The notes beneath the pieces were generated by a model. It was not told the DNA's origin. It did no database searches and saw only the letters and a list, made by a program, of their open reading frames with translations. A program made the translations under genes and the position numbers. DNA of 64,000 nucleotides from Roseateles_B sp041913905 (GTDB lineage Bacteria; Pseudomonadota; Gammaproteobacteria; Burkholderiales; Burkholderiaceae_C). Below, piece by piece: positions 24,858 to 33,710 of the stretch. The stretch covers positions 1 to 64,000 of the forward strand of contig JAYSEK010000016.1 in assembly GCA_041913905.1 (NCBI GenBank), written 5' to 3'. The first letter of the stretch is position 1; each line of letters begins with the position of its first letter.

Positions 24858-27484
24858 GCCGCCGAGCCCAGGCCTTGCGCGGGCTGTGGACCCTGCTGGT
24901 GGCCGCCGCCGCAGCGCTGGCCGCCGGCCTGCCCGGCCATCCGCAAGCCGCTGAGGGCACCGCGAATGGCCAGCCCGCCGCACGCAAGGCTGAGGCTGCC
25001 GCAAGCGCCGCGCGCGCGCCAGCGTCGGCCGCATCGGCAGCTCCCGCGTCGTCGGCTCCTGCCGAACCCCGTCCCATCGCGCCGCCGGCGTCGATCTCCA
25101 GCATCCCGCTGCCGCCCGACGCGCAATGCAGCGCCGCGCCCAGGCCCACCTGCGTCGACCCCGATCCGCTCAGCATGGAGCGCCCCCCCGAGTCTCTGCC
25201 CAACGGCGTGCTGGGCCTGCGCTATGGCCGCGACGTCCGCGCCGAAGGTGGGCAGCCGCCCTATGTCTTCAGCCTGATCGAGGGCAGTCTGCCGGAGGGG
25301 CTGCGCCTGGATCCAAGAGGCGCCGTGGGCGGCGCGCCGACCAAAGCGGGCCTGTACCGCTTCCGACTGCGGGTCGAGGACGGCGCAGGCCGCGTGGCCA
25401 CGCAGACCTACCTGCTGCGCATCCTGCCGGTTCGCAAGGCCGAGGCGCCTGCTTCGGCGGCCAGCAAGGCCAGCGTCGCCCCCATGCTGAAGAAGGTCGA
25501 CATCAGGGAGCTGGGCAAGACCTCCCCGCGCGTGCCGACGGCCATCGTCTACCAGCTGCAGCCCGCCCAGCTCGACGCACTGGCCGTCTTGCTCAAGCCG
25601 GCTGAGGGCGGTGGTGACGCGCCGGCGGCGGCGGAGCCAGCAGCGAGTGCCGCCAGCGCCGCCGGCGCGAGTGAGGCCTCCGCCCCCACGCCGCCGCCGC
25701 CGGCCGGCATGGCCTGGAGCGAGGACCAGCAGAAGCAGCTGCAGCAGTGGCTCGAACCCTTGATGGGCACCGAATACCCCAGCCGCCACCTCTTCCTGGC
25801 CGCGGTGGATGCGCTGGCTTGCGCCCACATGCGTCAGCTGGTGACCGCTGAAGCACGGCGGCTGAAGCAGCAGGCGCCCAGCAGCGCGGAGCTGGCGGCC
25901 GCCTGCCCAGCACCCGCTTTGGCGGCATCCAAGGACCAGGGCGGCAAGAAGACCGCCAAGCCCACCCCCATGGCGGCGCCTCCCGCCTCGGCCAGCGCTT
26001 CGGCAGCACCGCCCGCAGCCAGCGGTCCGGCTGCGCCTGCCTCCCTGGGCTGGCGCGAGCTGCCAGGCTGGCTGCTGCCGCCCCCGCTGCGCCACTGGCT
26101 GGCCGAGGCCGCCGCCCGCGAGCGCGAGCTGGCGCCCAGCCAGCCCCTGCAATGGACCGCCATCGAGGGCTGCCACTGCAACGATGGCCGGGCCGGCCAG
26201 CCCATTTACGCCATTGCGCCCAACTGGCTGAATCCCGAGCCGCCGCGAGCGATGGACTTCAGCCTGATCCACCGCATCACGCCCTTTGCCCTGCCGCTCA
26301 ACCAGGACTTGGAGCAGGTCCAGCCCGAAGCCTGGCCGCCCGAGCGCGTTGCCTTCATCGAGACGGCCCGCCGCTATGGCACCCGCGTGGACTTCGGCAT
26401 CTACCGGCGCGACTGGCAGTTCCTGGCCACCGAGCCCACCGAGGCGCGCGAGGCCTTGCTGGAGCGGCTCGTCACCCAGACTCCACGCCACGCCCGCGCC
26501 TTGCTGGACCAGCCCCTGCCCGGCTGGCGGGCCCGCGCGAAAGCATGGCTGCCCGGCTTCGGTGAGGTCCAGCGCATGGGCGATGGTCTGACCGTCTACT
26601 TCGACCAGTTGCCCGATCCCGCGAGGGATCCGGTGCTGGCCGAGCGCTTCGCCGACTTCTATCCGCGCTTCATCCGCGGGCTTTCGCTCGCCATGACGGA
26701 GAACCGCAGCCGCAACTATGTGATCAACCTGCTGATCAACGATGTGCAGCTCCAGCAGGCCGGTCCCTTCGAAGTGGCCAGGCTCTTCGAGCTGCTCAAG
26801 GCGGTCGAAGACCCCAACACGGAGAACGGCCGCATCGTCGAGACGAGCAACGACTACAAGCGCAACAGCAATGTGCAGCTGCGCTTCCTGGTCCTGCTCT
26901 CCGAGCCCAGCACCGACAGCAAGAAGCGGCTGCGCGGCGTCATCGAGGCCAGCCCGGCGCTCAAGGGCGGCGACCGCCGCATCTTCCTGCGCAGCGTCGT
27001 GCCGGTGCTGGTGCTGCCGCAGGCCAACTCGCAGCAATACCAGGACGACCTGGTCTATGTGCAGGACAACTTCGACGGCATCGGCTTCTGGCCCTCGCCG
27101 CTGGACGGCAGCCTGATCACGCAGGAGCAGCGGCAGACGCTGCGGCGCGTCTTCGTGCCCGACCCTGGGCTCGGCGTCAGCGATGCCGTTTGCGGCGTCG
27201 TCTGCCCTAGGCGCTGGGCGCTGCGCCTGCTCTTCGATCTGCTGCTCCTGGCCGGTGGCCTGACCTGGCTGGCCTTCCAGTGGAACTGCGCCTGGCGCGC
27301 GAAGTACGGCCGGGTGGCGCTGCTGGCCGGCATCCCGCCGGTGATCGTCGGCGCGGCGCTGCTGCAGTGCGACCCGGCGCTGGCCGGCATCCGCAACAGC
27401 AATGCGCAGCTGCTGGCCCTGATCGCGATTCCCGTCATCGCGGCGCTGCTGGCGCTGCTCAAGAGAAAGGTGGAGAAGCCATGA
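24854..27484 (+). CDS. Exported/membrane protein with Ig-like and degenerate GH18-like domain, in CIS operon
   Basis: 876 residues. It begins with a signal peptide (LLVAAAAALAAGLPG, AQAAEG-like cut near residue 33) and an Ala/Ser/Pro-rich linker. Residues about 115-195 are a putative Ig (He_PIG) domain: LRYGRDVRAEGGQPPYVFSL ... GLYRFRLRVEDGAG. After more Ala/Pro linkers, residues about 430-680 look like a GH18-type TIM barrel (DFSLIHRITPFALPL, YGTRVDFGIYRRDW, then DGLTVYFDQLP at residues 577-587). The GH18 DxxDxDxE signature would be D577-x-x-T-x-Y-x-D584, so catalysis is unlikely. Three membrane segments lie near the C-terminus (about 790-812, 823-841, 853-871). The start overlaps the ATPase stop, with GGGAGG six bases upstream, so it is made with the CIS. 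It could anchor the particle to the inner membrane or act as a receptor; this is inference. Confidence 0.65.
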   Translation: MSRRAQALRGLWTLLVAAAAALAAGLPGHPQAAEGTANGQPAARKAEAAASAARAPASAASAAPASSAPAEPRPIAPPASISSIPLPPDAQCSAAPRPTCVDPDPLSMERPPESLPNGVLGLRYGRDVRAEGGQPPYVFSLIEGSLPEGLRLDPRGAVGGAPTKAGLYRFRLRVEDGAGRVATQTYLLRILPVRKAEAPASAASKASVAPMLKKVDIRELGKTSPRVPTAIVYQLQPAQLDALAVLLKPAEGGGDAPAAAEPAASAASAAGASEASAPTPPPPAGMAWSEDQQKQLQQWLEPLMGTEYPSRHLFLAAVDALACAHMRQLVTAEARRLKQQAPSSAELAAACPAPALAASKDQGGKKTAKPTPMAAPPASASASAAPPAASGPAAPASLGWRELPGWLLPPPLRHWLAEAAARERELAPSQPLQWTAIEGCHCNDGRAGQPIYAIAPNWLNPEPPRAMDFSLIHRITPFALPLNQDLEQVQPEAWPPERVAFIETARRYGTRVDFGIYRRDWQFLATEPTEAREALLERLVTQTPRHARALLDQPLPGWRARAKAWLPGFGEVQRMGDGLTVYFDQLPDPARDPVLAERFADFYPRFIRGLSLAMTENRSRNYVINLLINDVQLQQAGPFEVARLFELLKAVEDPNTENGRIVETSNDYKRNSNVQLRFLVLLSEPSTDSKKRLRGVIEASPALKGGDRRIFLRSVVPVLVLPQANSQQYQDDLVYVQDNFDGIGFWPSPLDGSLITQEQRQTLRRVFVPDPGLGVSDAVCGVVCPRRWALRLLFDLLLLAGGLTWLAFQWNCAWRAKYGRVALLAGIPPVIVGAALLQCDPALAGIRNSNAQLLALIAIPVIAALLALLKRKVEKP

Positions 27485-27720
27485 AGCACAAAGAGCAGAG
27501 AAGTTCCCCGTCACAGGTCCAGCGCACGGCTGCCGCACATGCAGGCGCCGCGGCGCCCCCATCCTCCGCGCGCCAGGCTCGCCAGGGCGGCCAGATCGCC
27601 CAGCTGCGCGCCGCGCCGCTTGCAGCCGTGCAGGCCAAAGGCAAGGAAAAGGAGAAGAAAGGAGGCGGAAAGGCGCCCAAGGCCGCCGCCACGTCGGCTG
27701 GCGGCAGCAAGCAACCCTGA
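27481..27720 (+). CDS. Small basic Ala/Lys-rich protein of the CIS operon
   Basis: 79 residues, unrecognised, pI clearly basic, no signal or membrane segment, probably disordered. The start is in an ATGA overlap with the membrane-protein gene. The stretch GGQIAQLRAAPLAAVQAK (residues about 36-53) resembles the QIQRLRAGPAADAAQAQ stretch of the following DUF4157 protein, and both begin MKH if the latter uses its second Met. Q-I-x-Q-L-x-A repeats of this kind are common before DUF4157 domains in CIS cargo proteins. It could be a cargo, a loading signal or a processing partner; sequence alone does not decide. Confidence 0.6.
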   Translation: MKHKEQRSSPSQVQRTAAAHAGAAAPPSSARQARQGGQIAQLRAAPLAAVQAKGKEKEKKGGGKAPKAAATSAGGSKQP

Positions 27721-27729
27721 TCCACCTCC

Positions 27730-30700
27730 ATGTCCGGCAGGCCCATGAAGCACCTCCAACGCGCCCCGCTTGCTGCGCAAGAGCACGAGCCAGCAACGCA
27801 GGCTGCTGCCCGCGAAGCACCGCCCCGGTCCGGCCCGCTGCCACCCAGGCAGCGCACGCAGCAGGCGCAGATCCAGCGCCTGCGCGCCGGACCGGCGGCG
27901 GACGCCGCGCAAGCCCAGCGGGCGGCGCGCCATGGCATCGCCGGCAGCAGCGGTCCCCTGCCGCATCTGGACCGCATCCAGGCCTCGTTCGGGCGGCATG
28001 AGGTGGGCGGCGTCCAGGCCCACCTCAACCGGCAGGCCAGCGAAGGGGCCCAGGCGATGGGGGCCGAGGCCTTTGCCAGCGGCAATCATGTGGCCTTCTC
28101 CAGGCCGCCGTCCCTGCACACCGCTGCGCATGAGGCCGCGCACGTGGTCCAGCAGCGTGCCGGCGTGCAGCTCGCCGGAGGCGTGGGACAAGCCGGCGAC
28201 CGCTACGAGCAGCATGCCGACGCCGTGGCTGATGCCGTGGTCGCGGGGCGCTCCTCAGAAGCCCTGCTGGACCGCATGGCGGGCGCAGGGTCCGCGGCCG
28301 CACGCCCGGCAGGCCTGCAGGGACTGACCCTGCCCTCGCCCGGCGCCGCCACAGGCCGCCCTCCGCAGACCGTCTGCGCGGTCCAGATGGACCTGGTCTA
28401 TGAACTGAGCACGCAGGTGCTGAAGTCCTATTTCAGCCTGCATGCCCTGACGCCGCTGCTCGGATTCGCCGATGCCCGCGCGCTGGAGGCGCTGCGCTCC
28501 TACAGCGGCTTCCGGCGTGTCTACGACAGCGTGTCCAGCTTCAGCAATGCGCTGTCGCTGGCCCTGAATCTCTGGGACTCCATCCCCTCGCCGATCCGCA
28601 CGGGCATCCTGTACCTGACGGGCCGCCTCATGAACGCCCTGCCCTGGGTCGACGCCCTGAGCTACACGGAAGGCTATATCGTCGATGCCGACAAGGACGT
28701 CAGCAATACGTATCTGGTCAAGGCCGTGAATGGCCTGAAGCTGGCGCTCAAGGCCGCCAGCAGCCCGGTGTCCAGCGCCATCGAATTCGGCAAGTACCTC
28801 TACGGCAGCTGGTGGTCCGGCAGCGGGGGCGGCGGCAGCTCGGACACACCCGCGCAAACCGTCAAGCCCAGCGCCAGGCGCGGGGATCTCGCCTCGCTGA
28901 ACCTTCACGTCATCCGCCTGGACGTCAAGCAGCTGCACCTGGAGAAGGGCAGCCAGGCCGAGGACGGCGAATCGGCCAAGGAAGGTGGCCTGCATGCGGA
29001 CTTCGCCTTCTTCATCCGGATGTTCGGCAATGAATACAGCCTGGGCGAGCGCCAGGAGCTGACGCTCATCCTGCCCTGGAGCGGCGGCGCCATGCTGGTC
29101 TGCAAGGGAGCCGTCCAGATCATCGACCACCTGGACGTGGCCGGGCTGTTCGAGATCCAGGGGCTGGCCATGACCGAGCTGGTGGTCTCCAACCATGGCC
29201 TGCAGACCCTGCGCATGGCCCTGGCGAAGTTCGGCATCGCCAGCGACGCGATCACCATGACTGACGTGAGCGCCGATTACCAGGCGGACAGCGGGGCGCG
29301 CTTCCGCGGCCAGATGGGCATGAAGCTCTATGACTGGACCGCGGGAGCCGAACTGGAGCTCGAACTGGACAAAGCCGGCAGCTTCCATGCCGGCCACGTT
29401 CGCAACTTCAAGGAAAGCAGCGGGCTGCTGACGGTGGACGAGGCCAGCCTCAGCGGCAGCGAGGGCTTCGTCATCCGCAACGCCGCCCTGGACCTCACGC
29501 GCAGCACCGGCCTCGATCTCCGCGCCACGCTGGAGGAACTGCGCGTCAGACAGGGCAGCGTACAAGGCAAGGCCAGCCTGCTGGCCAAGGATGTGCCGCT
29601 GCTGGGCGAGAAGGTCATGCTGAGCCAGGTCCGGGGCGAGGCGCTCTACAAGAGCCGCGAGCACTGGGCGCTGAGCGCCAGCGCGGGCCTGAAGATGGAC
29701 TTCAGCCACATCCAGGCCAGTGGGGAGTTCTCCATCGCCTATCAGTCCGGCAGCGAAGCGCCCGAGCTGGCCCTGCGCCAGGGCCAGCTGCTGGCCGACT
29801 ACGACGCCGTCAAGGTCACCGCCACGGACTTCAGCTATGACCATGGCAGCCGCACCTTCCATCTCGCCAAGGCCGTGGTCGACATCAAGGCCATCCAGAC
29901 CCAGGCAGAGGTCGAGGACGTCACCGTCAACAAGGACGGCCTGAACTTCACGAAGGCCAGCATCGCCCACAAGGAGCCGATCACGCCCTTCGCTGGGCTG
30001 AGCCTGAGCAACTCGCTGCTGCTGCTGGAGAAGCATGCCGACGATTACAAGCTCACGGCCAGCGCCGATCTCGACGTCAACATCAGCTCCCCCTCGGTGA
30101 AAGGCCAGGCTCAGCAGATCCAGTTGACACTGGACAAGCAAGGCCTGCAGGGGCAGGTCCAAGCGCTGACGCTCAGTACGACGCCCTTCGACCTGAAGCT
30201 CCAGCAGGCCCGGCTCAGCAAGGACGGCCTCAGCGTCGACCGCGCCGAAATCCGCTTCGGCCGCACTGACGGCAGCGCCGACGGCGAAGCCGGCCGCATG
30301 ATCCCCAGCCTCAAGCCCGGGCTGCTGGACTTCATCCCGATTGGCAATGCCGGCCTCATCGTGACCGGATTGAAAGTCGACCGCAGCGGCGTGCATATCG
30401 ACAGCTTCAAGCCGGAGATACCGCCGATCCGCTTCAGCGCCTTCGGCATCGGCGGCGAGCTGGACTTGGAGAACATGCGCGGGCATGTCGAGGCCGGCTA
30501 CGAGCTCTCGCTGGCCAAGATGGCGCCGGGACTGCCGCTGTCCGCCTCCGTGATGTTCCCGGTATTCCCCGGTCTGGAGGTCTACGGTTCGCTGGCCGCG
30601 GACGCCAACATGAACCTGGGCTTCAGGCTCGATGCCGGGGCGCAGGAAGGGCATTGGGCCCTGGGCGGCAAGCTCAACGCCAATGGCGGCGTCAGCCTGA

Positions 30701-31911
30701 CGGTGGAGCTGGGCGCGCAAGTCGGATCCCAGGCCATCGTGGCCTTGAGCGCCGGCGCCTTCGCCCGCGGCGAGGCCCGCATCGCCAATGCCACCGCAGC
30801 CATCGAAGGCAAGACCCGCTACGACCGGCAGGCGCGCAAGTTCGTCGTGGTGGAACCGCTCAACATCAGCTACGACTTCAAGGCCGCTGCCATCGCCTCG
30901 GTCGGCATTGCCATCAAGGCCAAGGCCTTCTATTTCTTCGAGCGCAAGATCTACGAATACACGGCGGCCCAGTGGACGCTGGGCGAGTACCAGCTCAAGG
31001 GGAAGCTGGGGGACGAGGCCGGCGCGCTCAAGCCCGCTACGCCGGACAAGCTCGGCCTCAGCAAGGACCGCGCAGATCCGGCGCCGACACAGGCGCTGGA
31101 AGGCCAGGCGGCAGAAGCGGTGCTGCGCTCGGACACCTCGGTCGCCAACAGTGGTGCAGCGCGCCTGGCGCTGCTGAAGGCGGATGCCGAAGCGGCGTCC
31201 CACCGGCTGCGCGAGCTGAACCGGCAGGGGCAGCAGGTCCGGCAGCAGCTGGGCAGCATCGAGCGCCGCTACATCCAGACCATCCAGAAGAAAGAACTGC
31301 TCTTCAAGGCCATGGCAGAGACCATGGATGCCGAGACCGTCAACCTCGAACTGGCCAAGTTCAACACCACGCACCGCGTCGAGGAGTTGCAGCAAGCCTA
31401 CGCCCAGCAGGTGCAGACGCTGGAGCAGGTGCAGGACAAGCTGGAGCAGGCACTCCAGGCGCTGGAGAAGCTGGGGTCGGCAGATGCCGCGCAGCTGGAA
31501 GACGGCATGCGCGAGCGGCTCAAGTCGATCGCGGACGCGCGCGAGAGCACCGACTCACTCGCAGTGCCGGGCAGCGAGGCCCTGGACGAGCAGGTCAACG
31601 CGCTGGATAAGTCGGTGGACGAGGAAGTCCAGCGCAAGAAGCTCACGCTCAGCAGCCTGAACGAGGTCATGTCGCTGGAGGACTTCATCAGCCGCACCAC
31701 CACCAGCGGCTTCTTCGGCATCAACAAGCGCAAGACCATCCAGGCTGTCGACGTGGCGCTCGAGAACTACCACCTGAGCAAATCGGCGCAGACGCTGAAG
31801 CTGCTGTCCGAGGCCATCGAGGGCTACCTCCGCCAAAGCAACAGCCAGCGGGTGCCCTATGTGCTGGTCCTGCAGAAGCAGGCGCTGAAGGCGCTGGAGG
31901 CCCTGGGCTGA
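27730..31911 (+). CDS. DUF4157 protein, probable CIS cargo/effector
   Basis: 1393 residues. An N-terminal disordered stretch (residues 1-75) leads into a DUF4157 domain (about 80-180) with the zinc-peptidase motif HEAAH at His134, Glu135 and His138 and a later EQHADAVADAV helix. DUF4157 is strongly linked to CIS loci and marks cargo proteins. Residues about 330-1090 are beta-rich with repeated short strands (for instance LNLHVIRLDVKQLHLEKG, LTASADLDVNISSPSVKGQA), reminiscent of AsmA/TamB-like or beta-solenoid proteins but not assignable. From about 1130 the protein is coiled coil, ending in a helical domain with FFGINKRKTIQAVD. No known toxin motif is seen. The start is uncertain: a second ATG at 27745 gives MKHLQRAPL, alike to the preceding gene. 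Confidence 0.75.
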   Translation: MSGRPMKHLQRAPLAAQEHEPATQAAAREAPPRSGPLPPRQRTQQAQIQRLRAGPAADAAQAQRAARHGIAGSSGPLPHLDRIQASFGRHEVGGVQAHLNRQASEGAQAMGAEAFASGNHVAFSRPPSLHTAAHEAAHVVQQRAGVQLAGGVGQAGDRYEQHADAVADAVVAGRSSEALLDRMAGAGSAAARPAGLQGLTLPSPGAATGRPPQTVCAVQMDLVYELSTQVLKSYFSLHALTPLLGFADARALEALRSYSGFRRVYDSVSSFSNALSLALNLWDSIPSPIRTGILYLTGRLMNALPWVDALSYTEGYIVDADKDVSNTYLVKAVNGLKLALKAASSPVSSAIEFGKYLYGSWWSGSGGGGSSDTPAQTVKPSARRGDLASLNLHVIRLDVKQLHLEKGSQAEDGESAKEGGLHADFAFFIRMFGNEYSLGERQELTLILPWSGGAMLVCKGAVQIIDHLDVAGLFEIQGLAMTELVVSNHGLQTLRMALAKFGIASDAITMTDVSADYQADSGARFRGQMGMKLYDWTAGAELELELDKAGSFHAGHVRNFKESSGLLTVDEASLSGSEGFVIRNAALDLTRSTGLDLRATLEELRVRQGSVQGKASLLAKDVPLLGEKVMLSQVRGEALYKSREHWALSASAGLKMDFSHIQASGEFSIAYQSGSEAPELALRQGQLLADYDAVKVTATDFSYDHGSRTFHLAKAVVDIKAIQTQAEVEDVTVNKDGLNFTKASIAHKEPITPFAGLSLSNSLLLLEKHADDYKLTASADLDVNISSPSVKGQAQQIQLTLDKQGLQGQVQALTLSTTPFDLKLQQARLSKDGLSVDRAEIRFGRTDGSADGEAGRMIPSLKPGLLDFIPIGNAGLIVTGLKVDRSGVHIDSFKPEIPPIRFSAFGIGGELDLENMRGHVEAGYELSLAKMAPGLPLSASVMFPVFPGLEVYGSLAADANMNLGFRLDAGAQEGHWALGGKLNANGGVSLTVELGAQVGSQAIVALSAGAFARGEARIANATAAIEGKTRYDRQARKFVVVEPLNISYDFKAAAIASVGIAIKAKAFYFFERKIYEYTAAQWTLGEYQLKGKLGDEAGALKPATPDKLGLSKDRADPAPTQALEGQAAEAVLRSDTSVANSGAARLALLKADAEAASHRLRELNRQGQQVRQQLGSIERRYIQTIQKKELLFKAMAETMDAETVNLELAKFNTTHRVEELQQAYAQQVQTLEQVQDKLEQALQALEKLGSADAAQLEDGMRERLKSIADARESTDSLAVPGSEALDEQVNALDKSVDEEVQRKKLTLSSLNEVMSLEDFISRTTTSGFFGINKRKTIQAVDVALENYHLSKSAQTLKLLSEAIEGYLRQSNSQRVPYVLVLQKQALKALEALG

Positions 31912-31977
31912 ACGCACGCCGTCGCCCCTGCAGACGGCCTGGGCGCAGCGGCGCCTGCCACCTGCAGGGCCTGCGGC

Positions 31978-33372
31978 TCAGTGCCCAGACACCTTGAACG
32001 CCCCCACCTGCCGCACCAGCTCATCCGCCTGCCCCTTCAGGCTGCTGGCCGCCGCGGCCATCTGCTCGACCAGCGCCGCGTTCTGCTGCGTGGCCTGGTC
32101 CATGTGGTGCACGGCCTCACCGACCTGCGTGACGCCGTTGGCCTGCTCGGCACTGGCGGACGAGATCTCGGCCACGATGTCGCTGACGCGCTGGATGGCA
32201 CTCACGACCTCGTTCATGGTGCCGCCGGCCTGGTCGACCAGGGCCGTGCCCTTCTCGACCCGCTCCACGCTGGCGCCGATCAGCGCCTTGATCTCGCGGG
32301 CCGCTTCGGCGCTGCGCTGCGCCAGGTTGCGCACCTCGCCGGCCACGACGGCGAAACCGCGGCCCTGCTCGCCGGCGCGGGCCGCCTCCACCGCCGCGTT
32401 CAAGGCCAGGATGTTGGTCTGGAAGGCGATGCCGTCGATCACGCCGATGATGTCGCCGATCTTGCGCGAGGCCTCCTGGATGCCGCGCATGGTGTCCACC
32501 ACCTCGCCGACCACCGTGCCGCCCTGACGCGCCACCGTGGAGGCCTGCTGGGCCAGCTGGTTGGCCTGGATGGCGTTGTCGGCGTTGTGCCGGACCGTGG
32601 AGCCCAGCTCTTCCATGCTGGAGGCAGTCTCTTCGAGCGAGGCGGCCTGCTGCTCGGTGCGGGCCGAGAGATCGTGGTTGCCAGACGCGATCTCGGAGGA
32701 GGCGTTGGCCACCGACTCCGCCCCGCTGCGCACCTGACCCACCAGTCGCGCGAGTTTGTCCTGCATGCGTTCCAGGGCATCGAGCAGCGACCCGATCTCG
32801 TCCTGCGCATGCGTGCCGATATGCCCGGTCAGGTCGCCGTCGGCAATCCGTTCGGCCAGGGCCGAGGCCTTCTGCAGCGGCGTGATGATCGCTCCCAGCA
32901 GGCGCAGCGCCACCACCACGCCCAGCACGATGCCCAGGGTCAGCACGGACCAGTTCAGCGTCACCGCGCGCGTCAAGGCTGCCTGCAGCTGGCCGCTGTC
33001 GGCAATCTGCAGCTGCACCAGGCCGCCGGCCAGCTGGCCCACGGCCGCCTGGTGCGCATCCGGCGAGCCGGACTGCGAGCCCTTGGCGGCCTCCAGCAGC
33101 TGCCGCTCCTCACGGGCGTCGATCAGGTCCTGCAGCTTGCGCACCGGCTCGATGTCCAGGCCGGGGACGGGCGTCTTGGTGGCGACGGCCAGCTTCACCT
33201 GCGTCTCCCAGGCTTGTGCCAGAGAGAGCCGGAAGGCCCGCGCGTCCAGCCGGCTGTTGTAGAACTGGATCTGGCTCAGCTGATACTGGCCGACCAGGGC
33301 CACCAAAGCCAACAGGGCGAGCATCACCCCAAAACCCAGCGTCAAGCGCCTCTTGAGCGTCCACTGCATCAC
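31978..33372 (-). CDS. Methyl-accepting chemotaxis protein
   Basis: 464 residues. TM1 (about 12-33, LTLGFGVMLALLALVALVGQY) is followed by a short periplasmic four-helix sensor region, TM2 near 140-160 (WSVLTLGIVLGVVVALRLLG), a HAMP domain, and the signalling hairpin with the near-invariant tip IIGVIDGIAFQTNILALNAAVEAARAGEQGRGFAVVA broken here as IDGIAFQTNILALNAA and AAVEAARAGEQGRGFAVVA. There is no C-terminal NWETF-like pentapeptide. The periplasmic part is only about 100 residues, so its ligand cannot be guessed. It is convergent with the CIS operon; inverted CCCTGCAG/CTGCAGGG repeats (31926-31933, 31962-31969) lie in the gap, without a T-run. Confidence 0.93.
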   Translation of the reverse strand: MMQWTLKRRLTLGFGVMLALLALVALVGQYQLSQIQFYNSRLDARAFRLSLAQAWETQVKLAVATKTPVPGLDIEPVRKLQDLIDAREERQLLEAAKGSQSGSPDAHQAAVGQLAGGLVQLQIADSGQLQAALTRAVTLNWSVLTLGIVLGVVVALRLLGAIITPLQKASALAERIADGDLTGHIGTHAQDEIGSLLDALERMQDKLARLVGQVRSGAESVANASSEIASGNHDLSARTEQQAASLEETASSMEELGSTVRHNADNAIQANQLAQQASTVARQGGTVVGEVVDTMRGIQEASRKIGDIIGVIDGIAFQTNILALNAAVEAARAGEQGRGFAVVAGEVRNLAQRSAEAAREIKALIGASVERVEKGTALVDQAGGTMNEVVSAIQRVSDIVAEISSASAEQANGVTQVGEAVHHMDQATQQNAALVEQMAAAASSLKGQADELVRQVGAFKVSGH

Positions 33373-33710
33373 AAGCTCCTGCCCGGTCCCGATCCGGGGG
33401 TGAAGCCAAGGCTAGCAAGTCCGCCCATGCGTGCAAGTCGCCGGTGGGCGCCGCGTTGCATGCCAGCCTCAGCCTGGCCGATATCCGGCCCGCCCCTCTT
33501 GCCAAGACGGCCTTTCTCCCGGCACGAACCCCGGCACGAACCCGTCGTGAGACGCCGGGCGGCCATTTACCTACCGGTCCAGGCCGTGCTGTACCGCCAG
33601 CCGCGCTGATACAGCACAGCGCCTGTGACGACGGCTTGTGCCTTGGCCCTTCGGGACCGAGCCCCTAGGCTGTGGCGCATCGCCTTGATCAGCTCCTACG
33701 ACGCCCAGCC
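33373..33710. other. Divergent intergenic region between chemoreceptor and LysE gene
   Basis: 338 bases. It holds the upstream regions of the minus-strand chemoreceptor and the plus-strand exporter. Apart from the promoter candidate at 33643-33671, no coding potential or clear hairpin is seen. Repeats of the form CCGGCACGAACCC occur near 33518-33545 (CGGCACGAACCCCGGCACGAACCC), a 12-bp tandem duplication. Confidence 0.5.
33643..33671 (+). promoter_or_regulatory. Candidate promoter of the LysE-family exporter gene
   Basis: TTGGCC (33643-33648), a 17-base spacer, and TAGGCT (33666-33671), 39 bases upstream of the start codon. Spacing is ideal; hexamer matches are moderate. Confidence 0.45.

Noticed and set aside
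6458..31911. Reading the tail-like locus as a prophage or a type VI secretion system.
   Set aside because: There is no capsid, portal, terminase, integrase or lysis gene, and no TssJ/L/M, TssK or ClpV; DUF4255, DUF5908, a Pvc15-like ATPase and DUF4157 fit the eCIS class.
31926..31969. CCCTGCAG/CTGCAGGG inverted repeat between the CIS operon and the chemoreceptor as a shared terminator.
   Set aside because: The arms are 28 bases apart and no T-run follows on either strand, so I do not call it a terminator.
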